NCBI GenBank assembly: GCA_016212795.1
Contig: JACRDT010000013.1
Span: 1 to 64,000 of the forward strand
Source: Elusimicrobiota bacterium
GTDB lineage: Bacteria; Elusimicrobiota; Elusimicrobia; UBA1565; UBA9628
Length of the DNA stretch: 64,000 nucleotides
Reading direction: 5' to 3'
This document shows, piece after piece, positions 15,021 through 23,603 of this stretch. The notes under the pieces were generated by a model, which was not told the origin of the DNA, ran no database searches, and saw only the letters and a list, made by a program, of their open reading frames with translations. Made by a program: the position numbers and the translations under genes. Numbering within the stretch: the first letter of the stretch is position 1; every line of letters starts with the position of its first letter.

Positions 15021-16925
15021 ATGCCCGACATCCGCCGTGGTCTTCTGAAGCTGCGCAGGCCGGTCGCGGTCCTCGTGATCGCGGCCCTGCTCGTCGCCGA
15101 GCAGGGGCTCGCCGCGGTCCAGGCCGTGGCGCAGACCGTCGCCTCGCCCAAGACGGGCCAGGCCGCGCCCGGCGGCGTCCCTTCGGTCCAGGGCATCCCC
15201 GGGCTCAACGCCCCCGTTTCTCCCGCCGCCTGGGCCGCGCCGGGCCTCGGCCTCGACGGCTCCATCCTCCCGTCGCTGCCGTCGGCCCCGGGCGTCGAGC
15301 TCCGCCCGCAAGCGACCCGGGAAGCGCCCGGCGCCCTGCGGGCCGCGGTCCCCGGGCTCGAGGCCATCCCGGCCCTCGCCGCGCCGGCGGCGGCCATGGG
15401 GGCGCCGTCCTCGCAGGCGCAGGACGCTCTCTCGCCGGAGGGGACGGCGGCCAAGGCCGCGCCGCAGGACGTCCCCCTTCCGGTCGAAGCGAACCCCGCC
15501 GTCTCAGCCGCGCCGGACCTCCGCGGCGCGGGGCTCTCCCGGGCGACCCCCGCGGCCGAGCAGCAGGGCCGGACGGACGCCCGGCTCGACGCCGGGCAAG
15601 CCAGGCTCACCGGCCTCCAGCGGCTCACGCGCGGCATCTCCAAGATCGGCGCGGCGGTCTCCCTGCGGCGCTTCTTCGACAACGACGCCTCAGCCAAGGG
15701 AGAGCCCGCCGCCCCCTCGTTCGAGCCGGAACGCGTCAAGGTCTACCTGACCCGCCACGGCAGCGACCCGGTCGAGACCGACCTCAAGGCGCTCGGGGGC
15801 GTGCTCTCCTCCGACCCGCGGTACCTCGCGAGCCTCAACAAGAGCGGGCGGGTGCGCCTCGTCGTCAGCGCGGGCGACGCCCAGGGCGGCCTGACCAAGG
15901 CCGACCTGGAGGGCGTCCGCGGCGCGGTCCGCTCGATGGGCGTCACCGCCAAGATCGACGTCGAGAAGCTGGCCGTCAACTGGGCGGGCCCCATCCGGCC
16001 CAACGCCCAGGACGGCTCCTCCCCGCAGGCGGCCGAGGCCGCGTCGAAGGCGAAGGCCAACCCGGTCTGGCGCTACCTCATCGGCCCGATCACCGCGCCC
16101 TTCCGCGAGCTCTACTACCTCGGCCGGACCCTCAAGTCCTCGTTCTCCAGGCCCAGCTGGATCGAAGTGATCGGGGGCCTGGCGTCCAAAGCCCCGCCTT
16201 TCATCATGGGGCTCGCGTGGTGGGCCAAGACGTTCCTGCCCGCGCACCCGGCCACCTGGCTCATCGCCGTCGGCTACTCCCTGGTCCTGAACGTCTTCCA
16301 CGGCGTCTTCATCGACACCTGGAACACCTTCCAGAACCGGATCGGCAAGCAGCGCGGCCTCCAGTACCAGACCGTCTTCAACTTCCTCTACGGCCAGATC
16401 CCGGGGGCGCTCTTCCGCGTGCTCGTCTGGTCGGCCATCCCGACCACGGTCCCGCCGTGGGCCGCGGCCTACTGGCGGGACATCGGCATCGCCACCGTCA
16501 TCGGCACGTTCTGCGGCACCCTGGGCTATCAGGGACTCAACGGGCTCTACGACAAGGGCATCATCTCGCGGGGCATGCGCTCCGGGTTCCAGCAGGTGCG
16601 CGACCTCTTCTTCTGCCTGAGCGGCATCTTCTTCGGGACGGGCTCCATGACGTTCTTCTGGGCCTTCTTCATCATCCAGCAGTCGATGGACATCCTCCTC
16701 TACGTCGTCAGCCGGCGGCTCGCCAAGCGGTCCATCGCCTACGTCGCCGACGCCAAGCTCGCCGCGACGGACGACTTCCAGGGCATGTACCCGGTGAAGC
16801 CCGGCCCCGAGGTCTCGCCCCTCAAGTCCGCCCTCATGGCCATCATCGACAACCCGATCGTCAAGCTGCCGATCGCCTTCGTCAAGTACCTCATCCGCCT
16901 CCTCAAGAAAAAGACCGGCGCGTAG
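15021..16925 (+). CDS. exported multi-spanning membrane protein of unknown function
   Basis: The product (634 aa from the ATG at 15021; an in-frame GTG at 15009 adds four) begins with an export-type segment, VAVLVIAALLVAEQGLAAVQ, then AVAQTV and a long Ala/Pro/Gly-rich linker to about residue 190. The middle (about 230-340) is a soluble alpha/beta region. The C-terminal 270 residues contain six or more hydrophobic segments. I recognise no enzyme motif. The N-terminal segment is similar to that of the GH13 protein at 17057, which suggests a shared export or anchoring device. TAAACT at 15000-15005 may be its -10. Placement between two GH13 genes hints at envelope or polysaccharide work, but this is only inference. 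Confidence 0.75.
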   Translation: MPDIRRGLLKLRRPVAVLVIAALLVAEQGLAAVQAVAQTVASPKTGQAAPGGVPSVQGIPGLNAPVSPAAWAAPGLGLDGSILPSLPSAPGVELRPQATREAPGALRAAVPGLEAIPALAAPAAAMGAPSSQAQDALSPEGTAAKAAPQDVPLPVEANPAVSAAPDLRGAGLSRATPAAEQQGRTDARLDAGQARLTGLQRLTRGISKIGAAVSLRRFFDNDASAKGEPAAPSFEPERVKVYLTRHGSDPVETDLKALGGVLSSDPRYLASLNKSGRVRLVVSAGDAQGGLTKADLEGVRGAVRSMGVTAKIDVEKLAVNWAGPIRPNAQDGSSPQAAEAASKAKANPVWRYLIGPITAPFRELYYLGRTLKSSFSRPSWIEVIGGLASKAPPFIMGLAWWAKTFLPAHPATWLIAVGYSLVLNVFHGVFIDTWNTFQNRIGKQRGLQYQTVFNFLYGQIPGALFRVLVWSAIPTTVPPWAAAYWRDIGIATVIGTFCGTLGYQGLNGLYDKGIISRGMRSGFQQVRDLFFCLSGIFFGTGSMTFFWAFFIIQQSMDILLYVVSRRLAKRSIAYVADAKLAATDDFQGMYPVKPGPEVSPLKSALMAIIDNPIVKLPIAFVKYLIRLLKKKTGA

Positions 16926-16957
16926 CGCCACGACGGCGGAGCGCGGAAGACCCAGTC

Positions 16958-17010
16958 CCCTCTAGGCCCAAAAACCTCCGGCGGGTTTCCCTCTAGGCCC
17001 AGGAACCTTT
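16958..17010 (+). repeat. tandem CCCTCTAGGCCC repeat upstream of the second GH13 gene
   Basis: A unit of about 20 bp, CCCTCTAGGCCCARRAACCT, occurs twice with a 31-bp period in the intergenic region. Related CCTAGGCCC and GGGCCCA motifs lie upstream of the M48 gene (about 5548-5575) and of the gene at 15021 (about 14940-14980). It may be a regulatory site. Confidence 0.5.
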
Positions 17011-17023
17011 CGCTTCCCGGAGC

Positions 17024-17029
17024 TATCAT
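17024..17029 (+). promoter_or_regulatory. -10 element of the second GH13 gene
   Basis: TATCAT ends 27 nt before the ATG at 17057. The short leader contains a GAGGGGG ribosome site, so unlike many genes here this one is not leaderless. Confidence 0.45.
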
Positions 17030-17056
17030 TCCCATAAGGGGCAAGGCGAGGGGGTC

Positions 17057-19315
17057 ATGGAAGGGGTCCAGGGAAGATTCAAGAAGACGGTCGCGATGTT
17101 CGTCGTCGCGTCCCTGCTGGCGAGCCAGCAGGGACTTTTCGTTTCCGAGGCCGTCGCGCAGGTCGTGACGGGCCAGACCAAGGCCGGTCCGGCCACGCCC
17201 GGCGGCGTGACGGGCCTGCCGTCGACCCCTCAGACCAAGGTCGACGCCGCCGCATCGCTCTCGCCCGTGACCGGGCTCTCGCTCGGCGGCCTCCCCGCGA
17301 TCCCCGCCCCCAAGATCGACGCGGCCGCCCTCCAGCCGTTCCAGGGCCGGACGGGACTGCCGACGGCGCCCGCGGGCCTGGCCCCTGGGGGCCAGGCCGT
17401 CGCAGGCGCGAACCGTTCTCCGCTCGCCGCAGACGGGCCGGCCCCTTCCCTCAAGGCCCGGACGCCGCCAGCCCGGACCCGGACGTCCCTCGCCGCTCCG
17501 ATCGCCGCGCCCGCCGAGGAGGCCGCCAAGGCCGCGCCGCAAACCGGCCAGCCCCGCGTCAACGCCCCGGTCGACGACACCGTCCCCGACGCCGCGCCCG
17601 TGGGCGACTACGTCGCCGAGGGCCTGCGCCGCGCCCAGAAAGTCACCGAGCGCGTGCCCCTGCAGGCCGAAGCCGCTTTCCTCAACAAGACGAACTACGA
17701 CGAACCGATCAGCTACCCCATCGAGTATCCGGCCGACGCGCCCAACGCCCTTGCCGAAGTCTCGCTCGAGCCGGACCCGGGCGTCCGCTACACGCCCTCC
17801 CCCGAGAGCTGGTCCGACCAGACGATCTACTTCCCGCTCATCGACCGCTTCGCCAAGGGCGAGGGGGCCAAGCCCGTCGGCGACCCCCGCAACGGCCGGG
17901 CCCGCCACGGCGGCAACCTCAAGGGCCTCATCGACAAGCTCGACTATATCAAGGAGGCCGGGTTCACCACGCTCCTCATCAACCCCGTCTTCCTGAACGC
18001 CCCGGACGGCTACCACGGGTACTCGCCCCTCCACTTCATGGGCATCGACCCGCACCTCGGGACCATGGCGGATTTCAAGCGGCTGGTCCAGGAGGCCCAC
18101 AAGCGCGGGATGTACGTCATCTTCGACCTGGCCATCAACCACGCCGGCGCGGTCTTCGAGTACAAAGGGAGCGCCGAGTGGGAGGGGATGGACAAGCCCG
18201 CCAAGGAGATCGACCACTGGAACTACGAGCTCTTCCCCAAGGAGCTCAAGGACCCGAGGCACTTCAGCCGCCGCGGCGTGCTCAACAACTGGGACGACGA
18301 GGCCCAGAAGGTCAACGCCGATTTCCCCCCCTACCAGCGCCGCTTCGACACCAGGAACCCAGAGACCCAGGACATGCTCATCCAGGTCGCCAAGTGGTGG
18401 CTGCGCGAGACGGACGTGGACGGCTTCAGGCTCGACGCCTACAAGCACATCGCCCCCGAGTTCTGGGCCCGCTTCCATCGGGAGGTCCAGGGATACGCCT
18501 CCAAGCTCGGCAAGAAGGATCTGTTCAGGCCCGGCGAGATCCTCACCCACCGCAACGAGGAGATCGCCGGCGCCATGGGCCCCGACGGCATCAACGGGGC
18601 CTACAACTACCCGGCCTACCTGAAGGACCTCGACGCCCTCCAGGGGCGGGCCCCCACGCGGATCTTCGAGGAGTCCCTGGCCGCCAACCTGAGGACCTTG
18701 GGCGACGCGACCCTGCGCATGATCCGCTTCCTCGACACCCAGGACACCTACCGCTTCCTGAGCGAATCGGCCCCGCTCAAGGCCCTCTGGACGGCGCTGG
18801 CCTACGTCCTGTTCTCCACGGGCATCCCCCTCATCTACTACGGCACGGAGCAGGCCTTCCGGCAGGCCCACGTCGGGCACTACGACCCCCGCAACCGCGA
18901 GGACATGTTCGCCGACGGCCAGTACAAATCGCAGAGCTCCGCGGGCGACAAGTTCGACCAGGGCTCCCCCACCTATCAGTACATGCGCAGGCTGATGGGG
19001 CTGCGCAAGGATATCCCGGCCCTGCGCCGCGGCGGGCAGTTCGTGCGCTGGGCCGACCAGAACGGCCCCGGCATCTACGCCTTCAGCCGCATCTACCAGG
19101 GAGAGGAGGTGCTGGTCGTCATCAACACGGCCGCCCAGCCCCGCTCCGCCACCATGTGGGTCGACAACAACCTGAGCCCTCCGGGCACCGAGCTGCGAGA
19201 CCAGGCCGGCTCGGACTACTCGGTCCGGACGCACGCCCCCGAAGGAGGCGGCTCCAAGGTGTCGGTCGACATCCCCGCCTACGGGGTGCGGGTGCTCAGG
19301 CGCCCGGCGAAGTAG
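17057..19315 (+). CDS. exported GH13 alpha-amylase-family enzyme
   Basis: The 752-aa product begins with a hydrophobic export segment (KTVAMFVVASLLASQQGLF) and a long Ala/Pro-rich linker to about residue 230. A GH13 catalytic domain follows. Catalytic residues are Asp460 in DGFRLDAYKH, Glu494 in RPGEILTHR and Asp563 in FLDTQDTYRF; the last motif has TQD where NHD is usual. GYHGYSPLHFMGIDPHLGT and DLAINHAG also fit the family. The C-terminal beta domain ends at residue 752. The probable role is alpha-glucan hydrolysis or transfer outside the cytoplasm. Residues about 107-128 come from a type 1 repeat. A small membrane protein gene follows. Confidence 0.92.
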   Translation: MEGVQGRFKKTVAMFVVASLLASQQGLFVSEAVAQVVTGQTKAGPATPGGVTGLPSTPQTKVDAAASLSPVTGLSLGGLPAIPAPKIDAAALQPFQGRTGLPTAPAGLAPGGQAVAGANRSPLAADGPAPSLKARTPPARTRTSLAAPIAAPAEEAAKAAPQTGQPRVNAPVDDTVPDAAPVGDYVAEGLRRAQKVTERVPLQAEAAFLNKTNYDEPISYPIEYPADAPNALAEVSLEPDPGVRYTPSPESWSDQTIYFPLIDRFAKGEGAKPVGDPRNGRARHGGNLKGLIDKLDYIKEAGFTTLLINPVFLNAPDGYHGYSPLHFMGIDPHLGTMADFKRLVQEAHKRGMYVIFDLAINHAGAVFEYKGSAEWEGMDKPAKEIDHWNYELFPKELKDPRHFSRRGVLNNWDDEAQKVNADFPPYQRRFDTRNPETQDMLIQVAKWWLRETDVDGFRLDAYKHIAPEFWARFHREVQGYASKLGKKDLFRPGEILTHRNEEIAGAMGPDGINGAYNYPAYLKDLDALQGRAPTRIFEESLAANLRTLGDATLRMIRFLDTQDTYRFLSESAPLKALWTALAYVLFSTGIPLIYYGTEQAFRQAHVGHYDPRNREDMFADGQYKSQSSAGDKFDQGSPTYQYMRRLMGLRKDIPALRRGGQFVRWADQNGPGIYAFSRIYQGEEVLVVINTAAQPRSATMWVDNNLSPPGTELRDQAGSDYSVRTHAPEGGGSKVSVDIPAYGVRVLRRPAK
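17375..17440 (+). repeat. type 1 coding palindromic repeat, copy in second GH13 gene
   Basis: It encodes a segment reading LAPGGQAVAGANRSPLAADG within the linker between export signal and catalytic domain. The nucleotide match to the other copies includes the outer GGCCTGGCCCC/GGGGCCAGGCC palindrome. Confidence 0.85.
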
Positions 19316-19338
19316 CGCCGGCCGCGACTCCGAAGACG

Positions 19339-19566
19339 GTGTCCCCCTTCTCCTTCCTTCACGCGCTGCTCCTCTCCTGGCACTACCGCTCCTTCGTGAA
19401 GACCCTCCTGGGCTGCATGGCCGCCCTGACCTTCCTCCTCTTCATCGGGCACCTGGCCGCCGGGGGCTTCGCCTCCCAGCCCAAGGATTGGGAGTTCCAG
19501 GCGGTCGCGGGAGGGTCCTTCCTGCTGGCCCTCGCGCTGCACCGGCGCCGGCAGCCGGAGCCCTGA
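19339..19566 (+). CDS. small membrane protein, two transmembrane segments
   Basis: A GTG start at 19339 gives 75 aa with two hydrophobic segments (about 20-42 and 55-68) and a basic C-terminus (HRRRQPEP). It lies 23 nt after the GH13 gene on the same strand. No family is recognised and no good ribosome site is visible, so the gene is only moderately supported. The hydrophobic pattern and coherent length argue that it is real. Confidence 0.5.
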   Translation: MSPFSFLHALLLSWHYRSFVKTLLGCMAALTFLLFIGHLAAGGFASQPKDWEFQAVAGGSFLLALALHRRRQPEP

Positions 19567-19661
19567 CGGCCGCGCGAGCCGCTCGCTGGCCGCGCCTTGA
19601 CAACCCGTGCCGGCTCCCAGGCATCATGACCCCGCGCACCGCCAGGAATCCGTCCCCGGGG

Positions 19662-20336
19662 CTACGCTTCGTCCGGCATGGCGCCGAAGACGTCGTCGGG
19701 CTTGCCGGACGGCCGCCGCTCCAGGGAGAACGCGGCCAAGGCGGTGGCGACCTTGGAGCGCGCCGCGGGGGCGAAGCCCAGGCCCTCGCCCAAGCGCCGC
19801 ACGAACGCCAGGAAGGCCGGCTTGTCGCCCTCCAGGTGCTCCAGCTCGACTTCGAGCATCCTGACCCTGCGCCGCCCCCTGCCGATGACGACCCGGTCGA
19901 ACGCGGCCTCGGCCGCGACGCCTTGGGGCAGGGACAGCCGACAGACGCTCCTCCTGTTGACGATCGCGAAGAGCGTCTCGAGGCTCTCGTGCCCGGGGAT
20001 GCCGGACAGGAACTTCCGGGCGCGCCGGCGCGCGTGGGTCAGGTCGGACACCCGGTCCATCGCGTAGGTGCGCTCCCGCCTGCTGGCCAGGCCGCCCTTG
20101 AGGGCGGACCGGCTCTTCAGGGTCAGCTCCCACAGGCCGTCCGTATGCCTGAGCCGGCAGGAGATGCCGCGCTTCCCGAAGAAACCCTCGAGCGTGTCCA
20201 GGTACAGGTCGTGGATCACGGCGAGCCTGGGCTTGGCGAAGCTCGCCCCGAGCTGGAGCGCGCGGGCCTGGAAGGCGGCGAACCCCTTCTCGGACTGGAC
20301 GCTCCACTTGGCTTCGAGCTCGACCTTGTCCTTCAC
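19662..20336 (-). CDS. CYTH-domain phosphohydrolase-like protein
   Basis: The 224-aa product begins VELEAKW, the ExExK signature of the CYTH superfamily (triphosphatases, class IV cyclases, thiamine triphosphatase). Other family features are HDLYLDTLEGFF, basic strands such as CRLRHTDGLWELTLKSR, and the ELEHLEGDK segment near the C-terminus. Acidic and basic residues line a beta tunnel that binds triphosphates and metal. The exact substrate, perhaps inorganic triphosphate, cannot be told. The start is GTG at 20336, overlapping the stop of the upstream symporter gene as GTGA, so translation is probably coupled. Confidence 0.82.
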   Translation of the reverse strand: MKDKVELEAKWSVQSEKGFAAFQARALQLGASFAKPRLAVIHDLYLDTLEGFFGKRGISCRLRHTDGLWELTLKSRSALKGGLASRRERTYAMDRVSDLTHARRRARKFLSGIPGHESLETLFAIVNRRSVCRLSLPQGVAAEAAFDRVVIGRGRRRVRMLEVELEHLEGDKPAFLAFVRRLGEGLGFAPAARSKVATALAAFSLERRPSGKPDDVFGAMPDEA

Positions 20337-21634
20337 GCCGCGCGCTCCTCCATGGCCGACACGCAGGCGGCGATGGCCAGGTCGCCCGTCACGTTGAGGA
20401 CCGTCCTGCTCATGTCGAGCAGCCGGTCCACGCCCAGGATGATGCCGATGCCCTCGCCCGGCACGCCCACCGACTGCAGGACCACGGCGATGAGCGGCAG
20501 CGACCCCCCCGGCACCCCGGCGGTCCCGACCCCCGCCAGAACGGACATGACGACCACGGCGAACTGCTGCCCGATGGTCAGGTCCACGCCGAAGAACTGG
20601 GCCAGGAAGAGGACCGTGATGCCCTCGTAGAGCGCGGTGCCGTTCTGGTTGGCCGTCGCGCCGATGGTGAGGACGAAGTTGCTGATGTCCCGGGGGAGCT
20701 TGAGGTTCTCCTGGGCCGCCTTGAGCGACAAGGGCAGGGTGACGTTGCTGGAGCTCGTGGCGAAGGCCGTCATCATCACCTCGACGATGCTCCTGAAGAA
20801 ATCCCTGGGGTCGCGCCGGGCGATGAAGTAGACGGCCGCGGAGTAGACCACGGTCAGGTGCAGGGCGAGGGCCGCCACCACGAGCAGGAAGTAGCCCGCC
20901 AGCATCTTGAGCGCCCCCGCCCCGGCCGTGGCGGACACGGAGAACATCAGGCCCGCCACGCCCAAGGGGGCCAGCGACATCGCCATCTCGATGATCCTCA
21001 GCATCACGGCGAGCAGGGATTCCAGCAGGGCCTTGAGCGGCGCCGCCTTCTCGGGGCCGACGAGCGACATCGAGAGCCCGACCATGAGGGAGAAGAACAT
21101 CAGGGGGATGAGCCCGCCCTCGAAGGCGTCCACGGCATCCGCGAGAGGGTTCTTGGGGATGATGCCCACCAGGGACTGCGCGAGGGTCTTCTTCTTCGCG
21201 GCGTTCTCGAGGCTCGTCTTCACGGTCTGGCTCTGGACCGAGGCCATCAGCCTCTCGCGGACCTCGGCGGGCAACCCCGCGCCCGGCTTGAAGAAGTTCA
21301 CCGCGCCCACGCCGATGAGGACCGCGATGGAGGACGATACGAGCGTCAGGACGAGGGTCCTCACGCCCACCCGGCCCACGCGCCCGATCTCGCCGATCTC
21401 CGCCACGCCCAGGGCCAGGGCGGCCACCACGAGCGGCACCACGGCCATGAACACGAGCCTCAGGAACACCTGGCCGAGCGGGTTGGCGACGTTGCCGGCG
21501 AACCACGCGAGCCTCGCGCTCTCGCCCAGGGCCGCCTTGCCGAGCAGCCCCAGGACGGTGCCCAGGATGAGGCCCGCGAAGATCCTGACGTGCAGCGGCC
21601 AGCCCTTCCTTCCCTCGACATCCGAGTCCGGCAT
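20333..21634 (-). CDS. dicarboxylate/amino acid:cation symporter (DAACS family)
   Basis: The 433-aa product is a membrane symporter of the GltP/DctA/GltT family, importing C4-dicarboxylates or acidic amino acids with protons or sodium. Family motifs include FATSSSNVTLPLS (the serine-rich re-entrant loop), TIGATANQNGTALYEG (the NxNGT-type motif) and GVPGGSLPLIAVVL. About eight hydrophobic segments are present. The start at 21634 fits a leaderless promoter: TTGACA (complement of 21665-21670), 18 bp, CATGAT (complement of 21641-21646), then 6 nt to ATG. It is coupled to the CYTH gene downstream and divergent from the nitroreductase gene. Substrate is not resolved. Confidence 0.9.
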   Translation of the reverse strand: MPDSDVEGRKGWPLHVRIFAGLILGTVLGLLGKAALGESARLAWFAGNVANPLGQVFLRLVFMAVVPLVVAALALGVAEIGEIGRVGRVGVRTLVLTLVSSSIAVLIGVGAVNFFKPGAGLPAEVRERLMASVQSQTVKTSLENAAKKKTLAQSLVGIIPKNPLADAVDAFEGGLIPLMFFSLMVGLSMSLVGPEKAAPLKALLESLLAVMLRIIEMAMSLAPLGVAGLMFSVSATAGAGALKMLAGYFLLVVAALALHLTVVYSAAVYFIARRDPRDFFRSIVEVMMTAFATSSSNVTLPLSLKAAQENLKLPRDISNFVLTIGATANQNGTALYEGITVLFLAQFFGVDLTIGQQFAVVVMSVLAGVGTAGVPGGSLPLIAVVLQSVGVPGEGIGIILGVDRLLDMSRTVLNVTGDLAIAACVSAMEERAA

Positions 21635-21640
21635 GGGGAC

Positions 21641-21678
21641 ATCATGCCTTGCCGGGACCGAGGGTGTCAAGCTACAAT
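21641..21678. promoter_or_regulatory. overlapping divergent leaderless promoters
   Basis: The minus promoter reads TTGACA-18-CATGAT with 6 nt to the symporter ATG. The plus promoter reads TTGCCG (21649-21654), 18 bp, TACAAT (21673-21678), then 7 nt to the nitroreductase ATG at 21686. The two overlap almost fully, so they should compete. Confidence 0.65.
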
Positions 21679-21685
21679 AGCCCGC

Positions 21686-22546
21686 ATGAAGATCGCCATC
21701 GACCAGGACGCGTGCACCGGCTGCGGCCGCTGCGTGCAGGTCTGCAACACCAACTATCTCGAAGGGGAGGACGGCAAGCCCAAGGCGGCCGACCCGCCAG
21801 GCTACTGCGTGCTCTGCGGGCACTGCGTCGCCGTCTGCCCGGCGGACGCCATCACCCACACGGGCTTGGCGGGCCTGGGCTTCGCCGGCCAGGCCGGCAG
21901 GCCGGACTTCCGCCAGCTCATGGCGCTCCTCAAGTCCCGGCGCTCCCGGCGGGAGTTCACCGCTTCGGAGGTATCCCGGGAGCACCTCTCGGCCCTGCTC
22001 GACGCCGCGGCCCAGGCGCCCAACGGGCTCAACCGCCGCAACGTACGCTACTCGGTCGTCACCGACGGAAAGGTGATCGCCGAGCTCTCGCGCAGGATCG
22101 CCGTGCAGACCGGCAAGTTCGCGGCCTGGCTCGACATCGGGGCGGTCCGCGGCCTGTTCAAGCTCCTGTGGGGGAGCGCGTACGCCGAGCTCGAGCCCCT
22201 GGTGCCCCTGCTCAAGCCCCTCTCGGAGGCCACGCTCAAGGGCGACGACATGGTGCTCTACAAGGCCCCCTGCGTCATCCTCATCCACACCCTCAAGCGC
22301 GACGCCTGCGGCTCGGAGGACGCGGTCTACTGCGGGGCCAACATCCTGCTGGCGGCGGAGGCCCTGGGCCTGGGCGCCTGCGTCATCGGCTTTCTCACCG
22401 AGCCCGTCAACCGGGACCGGGGGCTGCGCCGGCTGGCCGGCATCCCCGAGGGGAACAAGGTCCACACCAGCATCATCGTGGGGCACCCCCGGTTCCCCTA
22501 CGCCAAGGAGATCTCCCGGCCCGCGCCGGAAGCCCGCTTCATCTGA
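21686..22546 (+). CDS. ferredoxin-nitroreductase fusion
   Basis: The 286-aa product has an N-terminal 2[4Fe-4S] ferredoxin module: CTGCGRCVQVC (about residues 10-20) and CVLCGHCVAVCP (about 41-52). It is fused to an FMN-dependent nitroreductase domain, with RRSRREFT near residue 77 and AAQAPNGLNRRNVRYSVV. This layout is common in anaerobes, where the protein reduces an unknown substrate with electrons held by its own clusters. The function is known only at family level. The gene is divergent from the symporter and starts from a leaderless promoter. The aldolase gene follows after 49 nt with its own -10. Confidence 0.9.
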   Translation: MKIAIDQDACTGCGRCVQVCNTNYLEGEDGKPKAADPPGYCVLCGHCVAVCPADAITHTGLAGLGFAGQAGRPDFRQLMALLKSRRSRREFTASEVSREHLSALLDAAAQAPNGLNRRNVRYSVVTDGKVIAELSRRIAVQTGKFAAWLDIGAVRGLFKLLWGSAYAELEPLVPLLKPLSEATLKGDDMVLYKAPCVILIHTLKRDACGSEDAVYCGANILLAAEALGLGACVIGFLTEPVNRDRGLRRLAGIPEGNKVHTSIIVGHPRFPYAKEISRPAPEARFI

Positions 22547-22558
22547 CGTCAAACATTG

Positions 22559-22564
22559 TAGAAT
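22559..22564 (+). promoter_or_regulatory. -10 element of the aldolase gene
   Basis: TAGAAT lies 31 nt before the ATG at 22596. The leader contains AAGGAGAG, a good ribosome site. Confidence 0.45.
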
Positions 22565-22595
22565 CCGGTATCCCGTCCCCGGCACAAGGAGAGCC

Positions 22596-23588
22596 ATGAC
22601 CGCCACCGCCACCAAGAACGTATCCTACAAGGAGCTCGGCTTCGTCAACACCCGCGACATGTTCGACAAGGCCATGAAGGGGGGCTACGCCGTCCCGGCC
22701 TACAATTTCAACAACATGGAGCAGCTCCAGGCCATCATCACCGCCTGCGTGCAAAGCCGGTCGCCGGTCATCCTGCAGGTCTCCAAGGGGGCGCGCGACT
22801 ACGCCAACGCCACGCTCCTGCGCTGGATGGGCCGCGGCGCCGTCGAGATGATGAAGGAGCTGGGCCAGCCCGTGCCCGTGGCCCTGCACCTCGACCACGG
22901 CGACACCTTCGAGCTGTGCAAGTCCTGCATCGACTACGGCTTCTCCTCGGTCATGATCGACGCCTCGTCCAAGCCCTTCGACGAGAACGTCGCCCTCACC
23001 CGGCAGGTCGTGGAGTACGCCCACCCCCGCGAGGTGACGGTCGAGGGCGAGCTCGGCGTCCTGGCCGGCATCGAGGACCACGTCTCAGCCGAGAAGTCCC
23101 ACTACACCAACCCGGCCGACGTCGAGGCCTTCGTCAAGAAGACCGGCGTGGACTCCCTGGCCATCTCCATCGGCACCAGCCACGGCGCCTACAAGTTCAA
23201 GCTCAAGCCGGGCGAGTCTGTCCCCCCCCTGCGCTTCGACATCCTCGAGGAGGTCGAGCGGCGCATCCCGGGGTTCCCCATCGTCCTCCACGGGGCGTCG
23301 AGCGTGCTGCAGGACTACATCGCGATGATCAACAAGTTCGGCGGGAAGATGGAGGGCGCCGCGGGCATCCCCGAGGAGCAGCTCAGGCAGGCCGCCAAGT
23401 CGGCGGTCTGCAAAATCAACATCGACTCCGACGGCCGCCTGGTCATGACCGCCGTGGTCCGCAAGGTCTTCGCCGAGAAGCCCGGCGAGTTCGACCCCAG
23501 GAAATACCTCGGCCCCGCCCGCGAGGCCCTCATCAAGATGTACGCGGAGAAGAACCAGACGGTCCTGGGCTCGGCCGGCCGGGTCTGA
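22596..23588 (+). CDS. fba: class II fructose-bisphosphate aldolase
   Basis: The 330-aa product is a zinc-dependent class II aldolase of glycolysis and gluconeogenesis, splitting fructose 1,6-bisphosphate into two triose phosphates. It has AYNFNNMEQLQAI near the start, the zinc-ligand motif ALHLDHGD with VMIDASSKPFDEN, the catalytic region TVEGELGVLAGIED, and SIGTSHGAYK and VLHGASSV for phosphate binding. Length is normal. The AAGGAGAG site supports the start. A large membrane protein gene begins 15 nt after its stop. Confidence 0.95.
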   Translation: MTATATKNVSYKELGFVNTRDMFDKAMKGGYAVPAYNFNNMEQLQAIITACVQSRSPVILQVSKGARDYANATLLRWMGRGAVEMMKELGQPVPVALHLDHGDTFELCKSCIDYGFSSVMIDASSKPFDENVALTRQVVEYAHPREVTVEGELGVLAGIEDHVSAEKSHYTNPADVEAFVKKTGVDSLAISIGTSHGAYKFKLKPGESVPPLRFDILEEVERRIPGFPIVLHGASSVLQDYIAMINKFGGKMEGAAGIPEEQLRQAAKSAVCKINIDSDGRLVMTAVVRKVFAEKPGEFDPRKYLGPAREALIKMYAEKNQTVLGSAGRV

Positions 23589-23603
23589 GCTACGACAGGG
23601 CGG

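Noticed and set aside
19662..21506. A single large minus-strand ORF covering the symporter and CYTH region
   Set aside because: Its upstream part is an out-of-frame shadow of the symporter. The real CYTH gene begins at the GTG at 20336, where the ExExK motif starts.
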